Assembly: GCA_021780355.1 (NCBI GenBank)
Contig: JAJXYX010000031.1
Location: 1-48,890 of the forward strand
DNA: 48,890 nt
Direction of reading: 5' to 3'
DNA from: a bacterium
GTDB taxonomy: Bacteria; Chlamydiota; Chlamydiia; Chlamydiales; SM23-39
The notes beneath the pieces were generated by a model. The model was not told the origin of the DNA, made no database searches, and saw only the letters and a program-made list of their open reading frames with translations. The first letter of the stretch is position 1. Every line of letters starts with the position of its first letter. Below, in pieces: positions 8,515 to 15,957 of the stretch. The position numbers and the translations under genes are program-made.

Positions 8515-8625
8515 AATGAATTCCTGAATAAAACTTACAGCTAGATATTTATTTAAAATTATTAATTTTAGTCTTATATATAAATCAAAACAATAAAATA
8601 TGCTATTTTATTAGGAGGCTTTATT

Positions 8626-9912
8626 GTGAAAGAAAAACCTCATGTTGCCATCGTAGGTCTTTGGCATTTAGGATGCGTCGCGGCGGCGGCATGGCTTAAA
8701 CTGGGATGCAGAGTCACAGGTCTCGATTTTGATGCAGACCTTATCCATTCCTTATCCCAAGGAAAAGCCCCCCTCTATGAACCGGATTTAGACGCTACAC
8801 TGCAAGCAGGGCTTGCAAAAAAACAGATCTCATTTTCTAGCGACCCCTCCGAGCTAGCTTGCGTGGAGTTTGTCTTTTTAACTTACGACACACCTGTCGA
8901 CGACTACGATCTGAGCAATTTACACATATTAGAAGAGGCTTTAGAAAAAATTTCGCCTCACCTGACTTCAAAAACGATCTTAATCGTTAGTTCTCAAGTA
9001 CCTGTGGGAACATGTAAAAGATGGCAAAAAAAATGGCCTTATCAAATCGTCTACTCTCCTGAAAATTTAAAACTTGGAGAAGCGATTGCTAACTATCTTC
9101 ACCCAGGACACATCGTTTTGGGCTGCGATGAGGCAAAGACGCTGCATAAAGTCAAAGAGCTCTTTTCTGCTATCCCAGCGACCTATGTTGCCATGGACGT
9201 GACGAGCGCCGAAATGACCAAACATGCAATCAATGCTTTTTTAGCTTCTTCGATTACATTTGCCAACCAGTTGGCAGATGCATGCGGCTTTTCCGGCGCG
9301 AATTTCAAACAAGTCACTCAGGCCATGAAGCACGATCCTCGAATCGGCATGAAAGCTTACATGAAAGCTGGCATTGGGTTTTCCGGAGGGACTTTGGGCA
9401 GAGACTTGCGCATTTTAAGCCAGTTAAATACCTCAAAAGGGGGGGGGACTTTTCCCTTTTTTCAGGAAGTTTGGCAGCACAATCGGCAGCGCCCTAAATT
9501 GCTCGTCTATAAACTAGGACGCGTTTTAGGACATTTTCAAAATAAAACCGTAAGCTTTTTAGGAATTACCTACAAACCGGGAACAAGCACTCTGAGAAGA
9601 AGCATTCCTTTAGAAATGGCGCAAGATTTTGTCCGTAAGGGCGCTACTGTAAAAGTTTATGACCCCAAAGCAAACTGGTCGGAAGTCGATCACTTAGAAG
9701 GAATCGTCAAAATACAAAATCCTTATGACCTTGGAAAAGATTCTGATTTTCTCTTGATTTTGACTGAATGGCCGGAATTTAAACACTTAGACTTTCAGCT
9801 CTTAGGCGAACACATGCGTCACAAGCGGCTCTTTGATCCCTACGGCTATTTTTTCGATCGGGGACCAGATCTGAAAACAGCGGGATTTCAGGTTTTCAAT
9901 CATTTGATTTAA
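8626..9912 (+). CDS. UDP-glucose/GDP-mannose dehydrogenase-like protein without the catalytic Cys
   Basis: 428 aa with the three-domain layout of nucleotide-sugar dehydrogenases: an N-terminal Rossmann domain (VAIVGLWHLG at residues 8-16, with Trp where the middle Gly usually is), YSPENLKLGEA in the substrate region, and a C-terminal domain with LGITYKPGTSTLRRS. The active-site loop that normally reads GFGGSCFPKD is GFSGGTLGRD here (about 250-259), so Thr replaces the nucleophilic Cys. A complete four-electron oxidation to a uronic acid is therefore unlikely; it may oxidise a substrate once or be structural. I recall relatives with the same WHLG and GGTL motifs, which would make this a subfamily and not decay, but this is unverified. 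GTG start with AGGAGG at 8613-8618. It heads the 8626-12912 operon. Confidence 0.75.
   Translation: MKEKPHVAIVGLWHLGCVAAAAWLKLGCRVTGLDFDADLIHSLSQGKAPLYEPDLDATLQAGLAKKQISFSSDPSELACVEFVFLTYDTPVDDYDLSNLHILEEALEKISPHLTSKTILIVSSQVPVGTCKRWQKKWPYQIVYSPENLKLGEAIANYLHPGHIVLGCDEAKTLHKVKELFSAIPATYVAMDVTSAEMTKHAINAFLASSITFANQLADACGFSGANFKQVTQAMKHDPRIGMKAYMKAGIGFSGGTLGRDLRILSQLNTSKGGGTFPFFQEVWQHNRQRPKLLVYKLGRVLGHFQNKTVSFLGITYKPGTSTLRRSIPLEMAQDFVRKGATVKVYDPKANWSEVDHLEGIVKIQNPYDLGKDSDFLLILTEWPEFKHLDFQLLGEHMRHKRLFDPYGYFFDRGPDLKTAGFQVFNHLI
9439..9447 (+). repeat. Run of nine G inside the dehydrogenase-like gene
   Basis: A (G)9 tract encodes Gly-Gly-Gly at about residues 272-274, just after the altered active-site loop. 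Tracts of this length in surface-sugar genes are classic slipped-strand sites. Gain or loss of one G would frameshift the protein and could affect translation of the downstream overlapping genes. The gene is in frame in this sequence. Confidence 0.7.
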
Positions 9913-9920
9913 AGGCTTTT

Positions 9921-10781
9921 ATGGAATTTCACTTAAGAAAAAAAAACATCCTTGTGACAGGCGGAAGCATGGGGCTGGGATTTGCGGCGGCAAAACAGTG
10001 TCTGGAGCGCGGAGCTCATGTGCTCATCTGCGCGCGTCACCAGTCGTCGATTGACGAGGCGGTCGAGTCGCTGCAACGAGAGGGATTTTCTCAAATCGCT
10101 GGCTGCGTCGCCGATGTGACGCAAGAATCGCAAGTGCAAGAGGCGCTTGACCTGCTGGAATCTCGATTCGGTCCTCTTCATGGCGTTATTCACTCTGCTG
10201 GAATCTATGGAGCGATTGGTTCCATTACCGAAGTCGATCCGGAAGAATGGCTGGAAGGCGTAAAAATCAATTTATTCGGTTCATTTCTCATTGCACGGCA
10301 TAGCTGTCTACGCTGGAAAAAGCAAAAAGGAGGTCGGCTGCTCCTTTTTTCCGGAGGCGGAGCCGCAACTCCTTTTCCTAACTATACTTCCTATGCCTGC
10401 GGCAAAGCGGCCGTCGTCCGTTTTACAGAAACCATCGCACAAGAAATGGCGCCCTACAATATAGAGATCAACTGCCTAGCGCCCGGTTTTGTCATCACGC
10501 GGCTTCATCAGCAAACTTTGCAAGCGCAAGAAAAAGCAGGTTCCGACTTCGTAGAAAAAACAAAAAAAGAACTAGGTTGCGGCGGCGTACCTATTGAGAT
10601 GGGCGCTTCGGCTGCAGCTTTTTTTGTTTCCGATGCAGCCAAGGGCATTACAGGAAAATTCATTTCAGCCCCCTACGACAGTTGGAAAGAGTTTCCTCAG
10701 CGAGTTAACGAACTTAAAGACAATGATTTATTTACACTGCGAAGAATCATACCTAAAGATCGAGGTCTTTCATGGCAATAA
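9921..10781 (+). CDS. Classical SDR oxidoreductase
   Basis: 286 aa. TGGSMGLG at residues 13-20 is the NAD(P)-binding TGxxxGxG, N117 lies in the KINLFGS helix, S144 sits in LLLFSGGG and Y158-ACG-K162 completes the catalytic tetrad. EINCLAPGFV is the usual strand after the active site. It should reduce a keto group or oxidise a hydroxyl on a sugar or sugar nucleotide. It starts 8 bp after the dehydrogenase-like gene and overlaps the Gfo/Idh gene by 10 bp, so these three oxidoreductases form one transcript with gmhB and gmhA. The exact substrate is unknown. Confidence 0.8.
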   Translation: MEFHLRKKNILVTGGSMGLGFAAAKQCLERGAHVLICARHQSSIDEAVESLQREGFSQIAGCVADVTQESQVQEALDLLESRFGPLHGVIHSAGIYGAIGSITEVDPEEWLEGVKINLFGSFLIARHSCLRWKKQKGGRLLLFSGGGAATPFPNYTSYACGKAAVVRFTETIAQEMAPYNIEINCLAPGFVITRLHQQTLQAQEKAGSDFVEKTKKELGCGGVPIEMGASAAAFFVSDAAKGITGKFISAPYDSWKEFPQRVNELKDNDLFTLRRIIPKDRGLSWQ

Positions 10782-11788
10782 ATGTCGCTATCATAGGATG
10801 CGGACTGATCGGCAAAAAAAGGGCTGCCGAGGTCGCCAAAGATCCGGATGCCAAATTAGTCTCAGTGACAGATATTCATAAAGAAAGCGCCGAGCGGCTT
10901 GCAGCTCAATATGGCTGCCTGGCTTTTTCTGATTGGAAGCAAGCTTTAGTCTCTCAAGAAATCGAGGCTGTGATCATTTCTACGCCCAATCACTTGTCTG
11001 CAGAAGTGGCAATCGAGGCCTTGAATATGGGCAAAGATCTTCTGATAGAAAAGCCGCTGGGGAAAAATATTGAAGAATCGCAGGCCATCTTGACAGCTGC
11101 GCAACAGATGCAACACCAATTTATCATAAAAACCGGATTCAACCACCGCTTTCATCCTGCCATTGCTAAAGCCAAACAGCTCGTCGATGAGCAGACCATT
11201 GGAACATTATTTTCCATTCGAGCTCGTTATGGACATGGCGGACGCCCTGGAATGGAAAAAGAGTGGAGGGCTTCTAAAGAGCTCTGCGGGGGAGGAGAGC
11301 TTTTGGATCAAGGCGTTCACATCATCGATCTCGTGCAATGGTTTGGAGGGGACTGGACCGAAGTCTATGGCGCTCTCGACACGACCTTTTGGCCAATGAG
11401 CGTCGAAGATAATGCCTATGTCATGGGGAAAACCGCGTTAGGCGTCCATGCGATGTTTCATGTGAGCTGGACGCAGTGGAAAAATCTTTTTTCTTTCGAA
11501 CTATTTGGATCAAAAGGATCCATCCTCATACAGGGTTTGGGGGGAAGTTATGGGCCTGAAACGCTCGAATTGGCAATTCGTAATCCAGAAGGGGGAAAAC
11601 CTGACGTCAGTACATTTACCTATCCGGATGAAGATGTCAGTTGGAAATTAGAATGGGAAGAATTTAAGGCGGCCATAGTACAAAGGAAAACTCCTTTAGG
11701 AAGCGGAGAAGATGGATGGAAGGCCAATCTTGTCGTATCGGCCATCGAACAGTCAAGCCAACAAAAAATGAGGGTATCTCTCGTATGA
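10772..11788 (+). CDS. Gfo/Idh/MocA-family oxidoreductase
   Basis: 338 aa. GCGLIGKKRA at residues 9-18 is the dinucleotide-binding motif and EKPLGKN at 93-99 is the family hallmark with the catalytic Lys. GGGELLDQGVHIIDL, with a His, is the second conserved region. Family members oxidise or reduce sugars or sugar nucleotides with NAD(P). The start overlaps the preceding SDR by 10 bp and the stop overlaps gmhB (ATGA). Together with the neighbouring dehydrogenase-like protein and two SDRs it suggests that the heptose, or another sugar, is modified through keto intermediates. Confidence 0.8.
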   Translation: MAINVAIIGCGLIGKKRAAEVAKDPDAKLVSVTDIHKESAERLAAQYGCLAFSDWKQALVSQEIEAVIISTPNHLSAEVAIEALNMGKDLLIEKPLGKNIEESQAILTAAQQMQHQFIIKTGFNHRFHPAIAKAKQLVDEQTIGTLFSIRARYGHGGRPGMEKEWRASKELCGGGELLDQGVHIIDLVQWFGGDWTEVYGALDTTFWPMSVEDNAYVMGKTALGVHAMFHVSWTQWKNLFSFELFGSKGSILIQGLGGSYGPETLELAIRNPEGGKPDVSTFTYPDEDVSWKLEWEEFKAAIVQRKTPLGSGEDGWKANLVVSAIEQSSQQKMRVSLV

Positions 11789-12306
11789 GTAAAGCACTTT
11801 TTTTAGACAGAGATGGCATTATCAATGAAGTCGTCATGAGAGACGGCCGTCCGAGCTCTCCTTATTATCTCGAAGAATTCGCTCTCATCCCGGAAGCGAT
11901 TAAGCTGGCTCATGTAGCTAAAAAGTTGGGATTTGCCCTGATTCTCGTCACGAACCAACCTGATGTGTCTAGAGGACTTTTGGCCCGCTCTGAACTGAAA
12001 AAAATGCACGAGGCTCTCAAAGTTCATATTCCTTTTGATCGGATAGAAGTCTGCACCAGCAGCAATGACGCCTATTTTCGGCGCAAACCGAACCCTGGCA
12101 TGTTGCTGCAAAGCGCAGAAGCTCTCAACATCAACCTTTCCCACTCCTTTTTTCTCGGCGATTCTCTCAAAGATCTTCAAGCCGGCAAAAGGGCAGGAGT
12201 GATTACCATCTTGCTCCAGACCGATTATAATCGATTCATTCATGGTCTAGGAGATATGAATTGCAACTCTTTTAAAGAAATTATCAACGTCATCAAAATG
12301 GCCTAA
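11785..12306 (+). CDS. gmhB: HAD-type heptose-1,7-bisphosphate phosphatase
   Basis: 173 aa from the ATG at 11785, which overlaps the previous stop as ATGA; longer reading is possible but ignores this coupling. LFLDRDG carries the nucleophile D8 and acid/base D10, ILVTNQPDVSRG is motif II, RRKPNPGML supplies the Lys and FLGDSLKDLQAG is the metal motif. GmhB removes the 7-phosphate from heptose 1,7-bisphosphate. The zinc-binding Cys loop usual before the RKP motif in Escherichia coli GmhB is reduced here to a single Cys (EVCTSSNDAYFRRKP), as in histidinol-phosphatase-like variants without zinc. The adjacent gmhA and distant hddA/hddC support the heptose role. Confidence 0.75.
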   Translation: MSKALFLDRDGIINEVVMRDGRPSSPYYLEEFALIPEAIKLAHVAKKLGFALILVTNQPDVSRGLLARSELKKMHEALKVHIPFDRIEVCTSSNDAYFRRKPNPGMLLQSAEALNINLSHSFFLGDSLKDLQAGKRAGVITILLQTDYNRFIHGLGDMNCNSFKEIINVIKMA

Positions 12307-12309
12307 ATC

Positions 12310-12912
12310 ATGTTTACAAAAACTTTTCTCGCCCAAACTTGTGAAATTATCAATCAACTCAACGTTTCTTCCATAGAAGCTGTCGTCAGCATTTTAAAGA
12401 GCATTCGGGAGCAAAAAGGCCGTCTTTTTTTCATTGGTTCGGGAGGAGGAGCGGGACACGCCTCTCATGCGACTTGCGATTTTCGAAAATTGGGGGGATT
12501 TCAAGCGTATTGTCCTTCCGACAACATTTCTGAACTCACCGCCCGAATCAACGATGATGGATGGGATTCTTCTTTAGCCAACTATTTAAAAGTCAGTCAA
12601 TTCAATGAAAAAGACGGTCTTTTTGTTTTTTCCGTAGGAGGAGGATCCGAAGAAAAACATATTTCAACGAACCTCGTCGAAGCCATTAAAACGGCGAAAG
12701 CGGTGAAGGCAAAAATCGTCGGCATTGTTGGAAAAGACGGCGGCTATACAGCAAAACAAGCAGACGCCAGCATCCTCATTCCCACCGTAGATGCCAAAGC
12801 CATCACCCCTCATACCGAAGGGATGCAAGCAGTGCTTTGGCATCTATTGATCTCCCATCCCGATCTGCAATGCAATCCAACAAAATGGGAATCGGTAAGT
12901 TCGCAAAAATGA
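12310..12912 (+). CDS. gmhA: SIS-domain sedoheptulose-7-phosphate isomerase
   Basis: 200 aa, as expected for GmhA/LpcA. FIGSGGGAGHASHATCDFRK at about residues 37-56 is the sugar-phosphate-binding turn, FSVGGGSEEKH is the second SIS motif, and TPHTEGMQAVLWHLL near the C-terminus corresponds to the catalytic Glu/His helix. It converts sedoheptulose 7-phosphate to D-glycero-D-manno-heptose 7-phosphate, the first step of the pathway completed by hddA, gmhB and hddC. It begins 3 bp after gmhB and is the last gene of the operon. Its end lies one base from the end of the convergent antitoxin-like gene. Confidence 0.8.
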   Translation: MFTKTFLAQTCEIINQLNVSSIEAVVSILKSIREQKGRLFFIGSGGGAGHASHATCDFRKLGGFQAYCPSDNISELTARINDDGWDSSLANYLKVSQFNEKDGLFVFSVGGGSEEKHISTNLVEAIKTAKAVKAKIVGIVGKDGGYTAKQADASILIPTVDAKAITPHTEGMQAVLWHLLISHPDLQCNPTKWESVSSQK

Positions 12913-12913
12913 T

Positions 12914-13381
12914 TTATAATGCGATTTTCAAATCATCTGTTGTGGCATCAATAACAATAGGATGAATTTTTCCTTTTTGATCTTTAGAAAGTTTTGTTAA
13001 GCTAAGTTCTCTATATAGAGCCCTAAACTCTTTATCTTTAGCTCGCAAATGATCCCATACATACAAGCGAATACAAATTTCTAAAGGTGGCGAAATGCGA
13101 TTCTTCTCGTTTTCCCATTTCAAGACGGCGACATGGCTCACTCCAAACGTTTTTCCAAAGGCTGCCATAGTCATGTGTAAATAAGAACGGATAAATTTCA
13201 GTTCATCTCCTGTCATAGCTACCGGTTTATGGATTAATGCCTCTAACGCAACGAGCATAAGCTTATCCATGTTAATATCAATGGCCCACTCACCAAATAC
13301 TTTTTTCATAGGAACATTAATCAGTTTAATTGGAAACCCGAGTCCATCAAAAATAAATGTTTCTTGTTTTCTATCTCTCAT
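12914..13381 (-). CDS. Helix-turn-helix antitoxin-like protein
   Basis: 155 aa. Residues about 55-100 form a Cro/C1-like helix-turn-helix: MTGDELKFIRSYLHMTMAAF, then GVSHVAVLKWEN, as in HigA/MqsA-type antitoxins that select an operator through the second helix. The N-terminal ~50 residues and the Lys-rich C-terminal tail are not recognised. ATG overlaps the stop of the upstream gene (ATGA at 13378-13381), so the pair is one translationally coupled unit. The order is toxin first, then antitoxin, as in higBA. It probably neutralises the partner protein and represses the pair; this is inference from layout. Confidence 0.6.
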   Translation of the reverse strand: MRDRKQETFIFDGLGFPIKLINVPMKKVFGEWAIDINMDKLMLVALEALIHKPVAMTGDELKFIRSYLHMTMAAFGKTFGVSHVAVLKWENEKNRISPPLEICIRLYVWDHLRAKDKEFRALYRELSLTKLSKDQKGKIHPIVIDATTDDLKIAL

Positions 13382-13665
13382 AATCTGATCACTGTAATAA
13401 TTACCATTTCTCTTTCAAAAGCAATAATAATTCTTAAATCTAGCCCATTAATGGTTTTGCCACGAATCGCGTGCTTCCAACATTGGTTTTTTACGTCGAA
13501 AGAATCTTTCGATTTTTCATGCCTTCCATGTTCTAAAACACGTAGAACATCTGGCAAATTCACTCCACGCTCTTCTTGCCGTTCTATCGCATGTTTTAAT
13601 AAAATATAAGTCCCTTTCCGAACATGTTCTTTAACTTTTTGCAGTATGTTCGCTTCAGCTTTCAT
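13378..13665 (-). CDS. DUF4258-like small protein, probable toxin of a type II pair
   Basis: 95 aa from the ATG at 13665; a TTG one codon earlier is less likely. LLKHAIERQEERGVNLPDVL, then HGRHEKSKD at about residues 23-53, and IIIAFEREMVIITVIRL at the end, follow the plan of DUF4258 proteins (HAxxRxxERG ... strand ... VItv), a fold related to RelE/BrnT-type toxins. The pair likely stabilises the plasmid or island. It could also be a non-toxic member of the family. Confidence 0.55.
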   Translation of the reverse strand: MKAEANILQKVKEHVRKGTYILLKHAIERQEERGVNLPDVLRVLEHGRHEKSKDSFDVKNQCWKHAIRGKTINGLDLRIIIAFEREMVIITVIRL

Positions 13666-13761
13666 CAATAACTTCGGTTCATGCTCCGTAACATTGTAAC
13701 ATAATTACAATTAAACATCCAATAAATCGAGCAACCAACTAACTATCAACTATCTACATAT

Positions 13762-14616
13762 TCAATCGTTGTTGTCGCAGGATTGGCTTTCTTTGTCGTA
13801 AAAGCACATGTCTGTTGGATAGGGCTGAAGGCTGACAGGGATTTGAATCCATTCGGGACAATAAAAATGTTCCGTCGGCCCTGCTCGGTAAACAAGCGCT
13901 GGAGCGACTACTTTTTTGTCTTCATGTTGGTTCAAATAGGCTGCCCACCAAGAAAAGGTCGAATTAGCAATGATGTTATGCTTCATCATTGACATCAAAG
14001 CAAAATCTTGCACTCCATCGTTACCTTCAATAAAGACAAAATCTCCCTCTAGCTGAGCAAAATGATGTTTACACCAGTTGATCCGATCAGAAAAAACAAC
14101 GAATTTAGCATGTTGAGGAAACTGTTTCATGCTATCTCTAACGTAATCGATCCCTAAGAAAGGAAGGACTTTATGATCTCTTAAACAGTAGGTGCGAACA
14201 TGAATCGCAACGCTGAATGGATGAGCTAGAAGATCTGCGTATTTTTTTGATAGATAGTCCAATGTATCAGAGTGAGGGGCGAAAGTGGCCAATAACTGAT
14301 CTCGATGATGATGAAAATGCCTCCAAGATTGATAGTAACCTTTTAAAAATAAGTTCTCTTCGCAATAGGGTATGCGATGAACTGGATACCAATAGGTATG
14401 GCAGAACTCTTTGACAAAAGGAGTGGGGGGAAGAGAAGTATTTAATCGAAAAAACAACCGATCTCTATTGTAAGACAGCCGATAATTCGGATCATGAAGG
14501 CCTGGAAACACAGCGATAGCTTGATGGTCCCAAGCATAACTTAAAGTAGCTGCAATCATAAACAGCTGATTGCCAAGCTGGCCGATAAAATCACAACTCA
14601 CATAACGATCTTTCAT
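13762..14616 (-). CDS. GT11-family glycosyltransferase (copy C)
   Basis: 284 aa. GQLGNQLFM at about residues 12-20, AIHVRTYCLRDH at the donor-site position (again HVRT and not HxRR), SDRINWCKHHFAQL and IANSTFSWWAAYL identify it as a paralogue of copies A and B. The C-terminal YPTDMCFYDKESQS mirrors the ending of the other copies. Its ATG overlaps the stop of the upstream GT25 gene by 4 bp, so this is the same GT25-GT11 gene pair as 213-1993, here on the minus strand. The two copies of the pair have diverged well at the DNA level. Confidence 0.85.
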   Translation of the reverse strand: MKDRYVSCDFIGQLGNQLFMIAATLSYAWDHQAIAVFPGLHDPNYRLSYNRDRLFFRLNTSLPPTPFVKEFCHTYWYPVHRIPYCEENLFLKGYYQSWRHFHHHRDQLLATFAPHSDTLDYLSKKYADLLAHPFSVAIHVRTYCLRDHKVLPFLGIDYVRDSMKQFPQHAKFVVFSDRINWCKHHFAQLEGDFVFIEGNDGVQDFALMSMMKHNIIANSTFSWWAAYLNQHEDKKVVAPALVYRAGPTEHFYCPEWIQIPVSLQPYPTDMCFYDKESQSCDNND

Positions 14617-15467
14617 AAACCTCTCTCTCTTGTATCAGACAATAAGGAACCACTGTGCCCTACGAGATCATGCTTAAGATTGTACATGCGCATATGGGGA
14701 ATGCTATAGAGTTCAATATCAATGGGATGAAAAAGACCGAACTGAGTAAAGTAGTCGATCGCTTTTTTGATTCCAGATCTGCGGTAAATCGTGGAATGCA
14801 GCTCGGCGCGTCCATTAATTTGGATAAAATCTTGCCCCACTTCAAAATTGTCAAAACTATGATAAAATAGAGGACGGTCTGGTCTAAAATGAAAATATTT
14901 TCCTTCTCTAGCAGGGAAAATATGATGGTTATCTGTATAAAGAATGTCCCAACCATCTTCTCCCACTTCTTGATCGAGCTTTTGGAGAAAATGCGTCAAA
15001 AAATGAGGATTGTGATTCACTTGGGCGTCGTCTTCTAAAATCCAAATCGTTTGATATCCCGAATCCAATCCATGCTGCAGACAAGACAAATGGCTCAAGG
15101 CGCATCCAATAGCGCCTGCTATTGTAAAAATATTCACGCAGGTTCGACCATAAGAGGATTCATTTAAAGGCTCTCCAGGATCTCCATGGCGCGATGGCCG
15201 AAAAAAAACCCGCCGGTCAAATAAAAAATCCATCGGGGGAAGAAATTTGAGCCCTATCTCATCAAACGCTTCTTGAGAAAGATCCCATCCATAAATAGCA
15301 GAAAATCTCTGGGGAGTAATCCCATAGGGAAGAAACTGTTTTAAACACCGCTCATATTTTTCTACGCGCTGATCCAAATTGATCACATAGATCGCATCGA
15401 TCCCAGCGATCTGATGACATCGTTCAACTTGAGAAATGGCTTTAAAATGTTTATGGATAAGAGACAC
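14613..15467 (-). CDS. GT25-family glycosyltransferase (copy C)
   Basis: Family motifs are present: YVINLDQRVEKYERCLKQF, GAIGCALSHLSCLQHGLDSG, WILEDDAQVNHNPHFL, DILYTDNHH and the C-terminal YNLKHDLVGHSG. It is the most divergent GT25 copy: INLDRRP has become INLDQRV, and the third acidic motif is TDN instead of TDDD. The start is uncertain. The frame opens with TTG at 15482, but GTG at 15467 gives an N-terminus like those of the other copies (284 aa); neither has a clear ribosome site. It is coupled to the GT11 copy C by a 4-bp overlap. Confidence 0.8.
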   Translation of the reverse strand: MSLIHKHFKAISQVERCHQIAGIDAIYVINLDQRVEKYERCLKQFLPYGITPQRFSAIYGWDLSQEAFDEIGLKFLPPMDFLFDRRVFFRPSRHGDPGEPLNESSYGRTCVNIFTIAGAIGCALSHLSCLQHGLDSGYQTIWILEDDAQVNHNPHFLTHFLQKLDQEVGEDGWDILYTDNHHIFPAREGKYFHFRPDRPLFYHSFDNFEVGQDFIQINGRAELHSTIYRRSGIKKAIDYFTQFGLFHPIDIELYSIPHMRMYNLKHDLVGHSGSLLSDTRERGL

Positions 15468-15482
15468 AAAAAAAACAATCAA

Positions 15483-15693
15483 TTCAATTGTAATTATTCA
15501 TCATATATAGCAAACGCTTTATTTAATATAATTTAAAAAACAACAAGCAAAACGATTTTTATATTTATCAGATTAAAGTCTATTTTTTCTCTGCAAGTAA
15601 ATACTCAACTCCTTAATATCCAATCGCATTCGAAAAACTTCACGTAGCTAATAAATTCTGTTTTTCTGTATACCATAGCAAAGGAGTTTTCGC
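15483..15693. promoter_or_regulatory. A+T-rich divergent intergenic region
   Basis: This 200-bp gap separates the minus-strand GT25-GT11 pair from the plus-strand CopG-like gene, so it should hold promoters for both. A ribosome site AAAGGAG lies at 15680-15686 before the ATG at 15694, and a TATACC at about 15670 could be a -10 element. No other structure was seen. Confidence 0.3.
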
Positions 15694-15957
15694 ATGAAAC
15701 ATTACGCCCGCTTAACGATTGATATGACGCCGGAAGAGCACACCTATTTGAAAATGGCGAGCGCTCAACTAGGAATTTCCATGAGAAAATTCATGCTGCT
15801 CTCTGCTTTTCAGATGATGAAAGTTTTGGAAGATGAATGGCTTTCCGCTCGAGCGGAAGAATCGATTGAACGCCTCTCTTCTCCAAAGAATTTACTTCAA
15901 CAGGCGGGAAGCGGAGAAGAGCCTCTCATTGCAGAGAGAGACATATCTTTAACATGA
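15694..15957 (+). CDS. Ribbon-helix-helix (CopG/DUF1778-like) small protein
   Basis: 87 aa. ARLTIDMTPEEHTYLKMASA, then QLGISMRKFML at about residues 5-35, has the strand-helix-helix pattern of CopG/ParD-type DNA-binding proteins; such proteins bind operators as dimers through the strand. The ATG is preceded by AAAGGAG. The C-terminal tail is acidic and without known motif, and its last 61 bp overlap the end of the convergent TPR-GT2 gene. No toxin gene is coupled to it. It resembles the two small proteins at 17302-17824, so the plasmid may carry a set of related regulators of copy control, partition or transcription. Confidence 0.6.
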   Translation: MKHYARLTIDMTPEEHTYLKMASAQLGISMRKFMLLSAFQMMKVLEDEWLSARAEESIERLSSPKNLLQQAGSGEEPLIAERDISLT

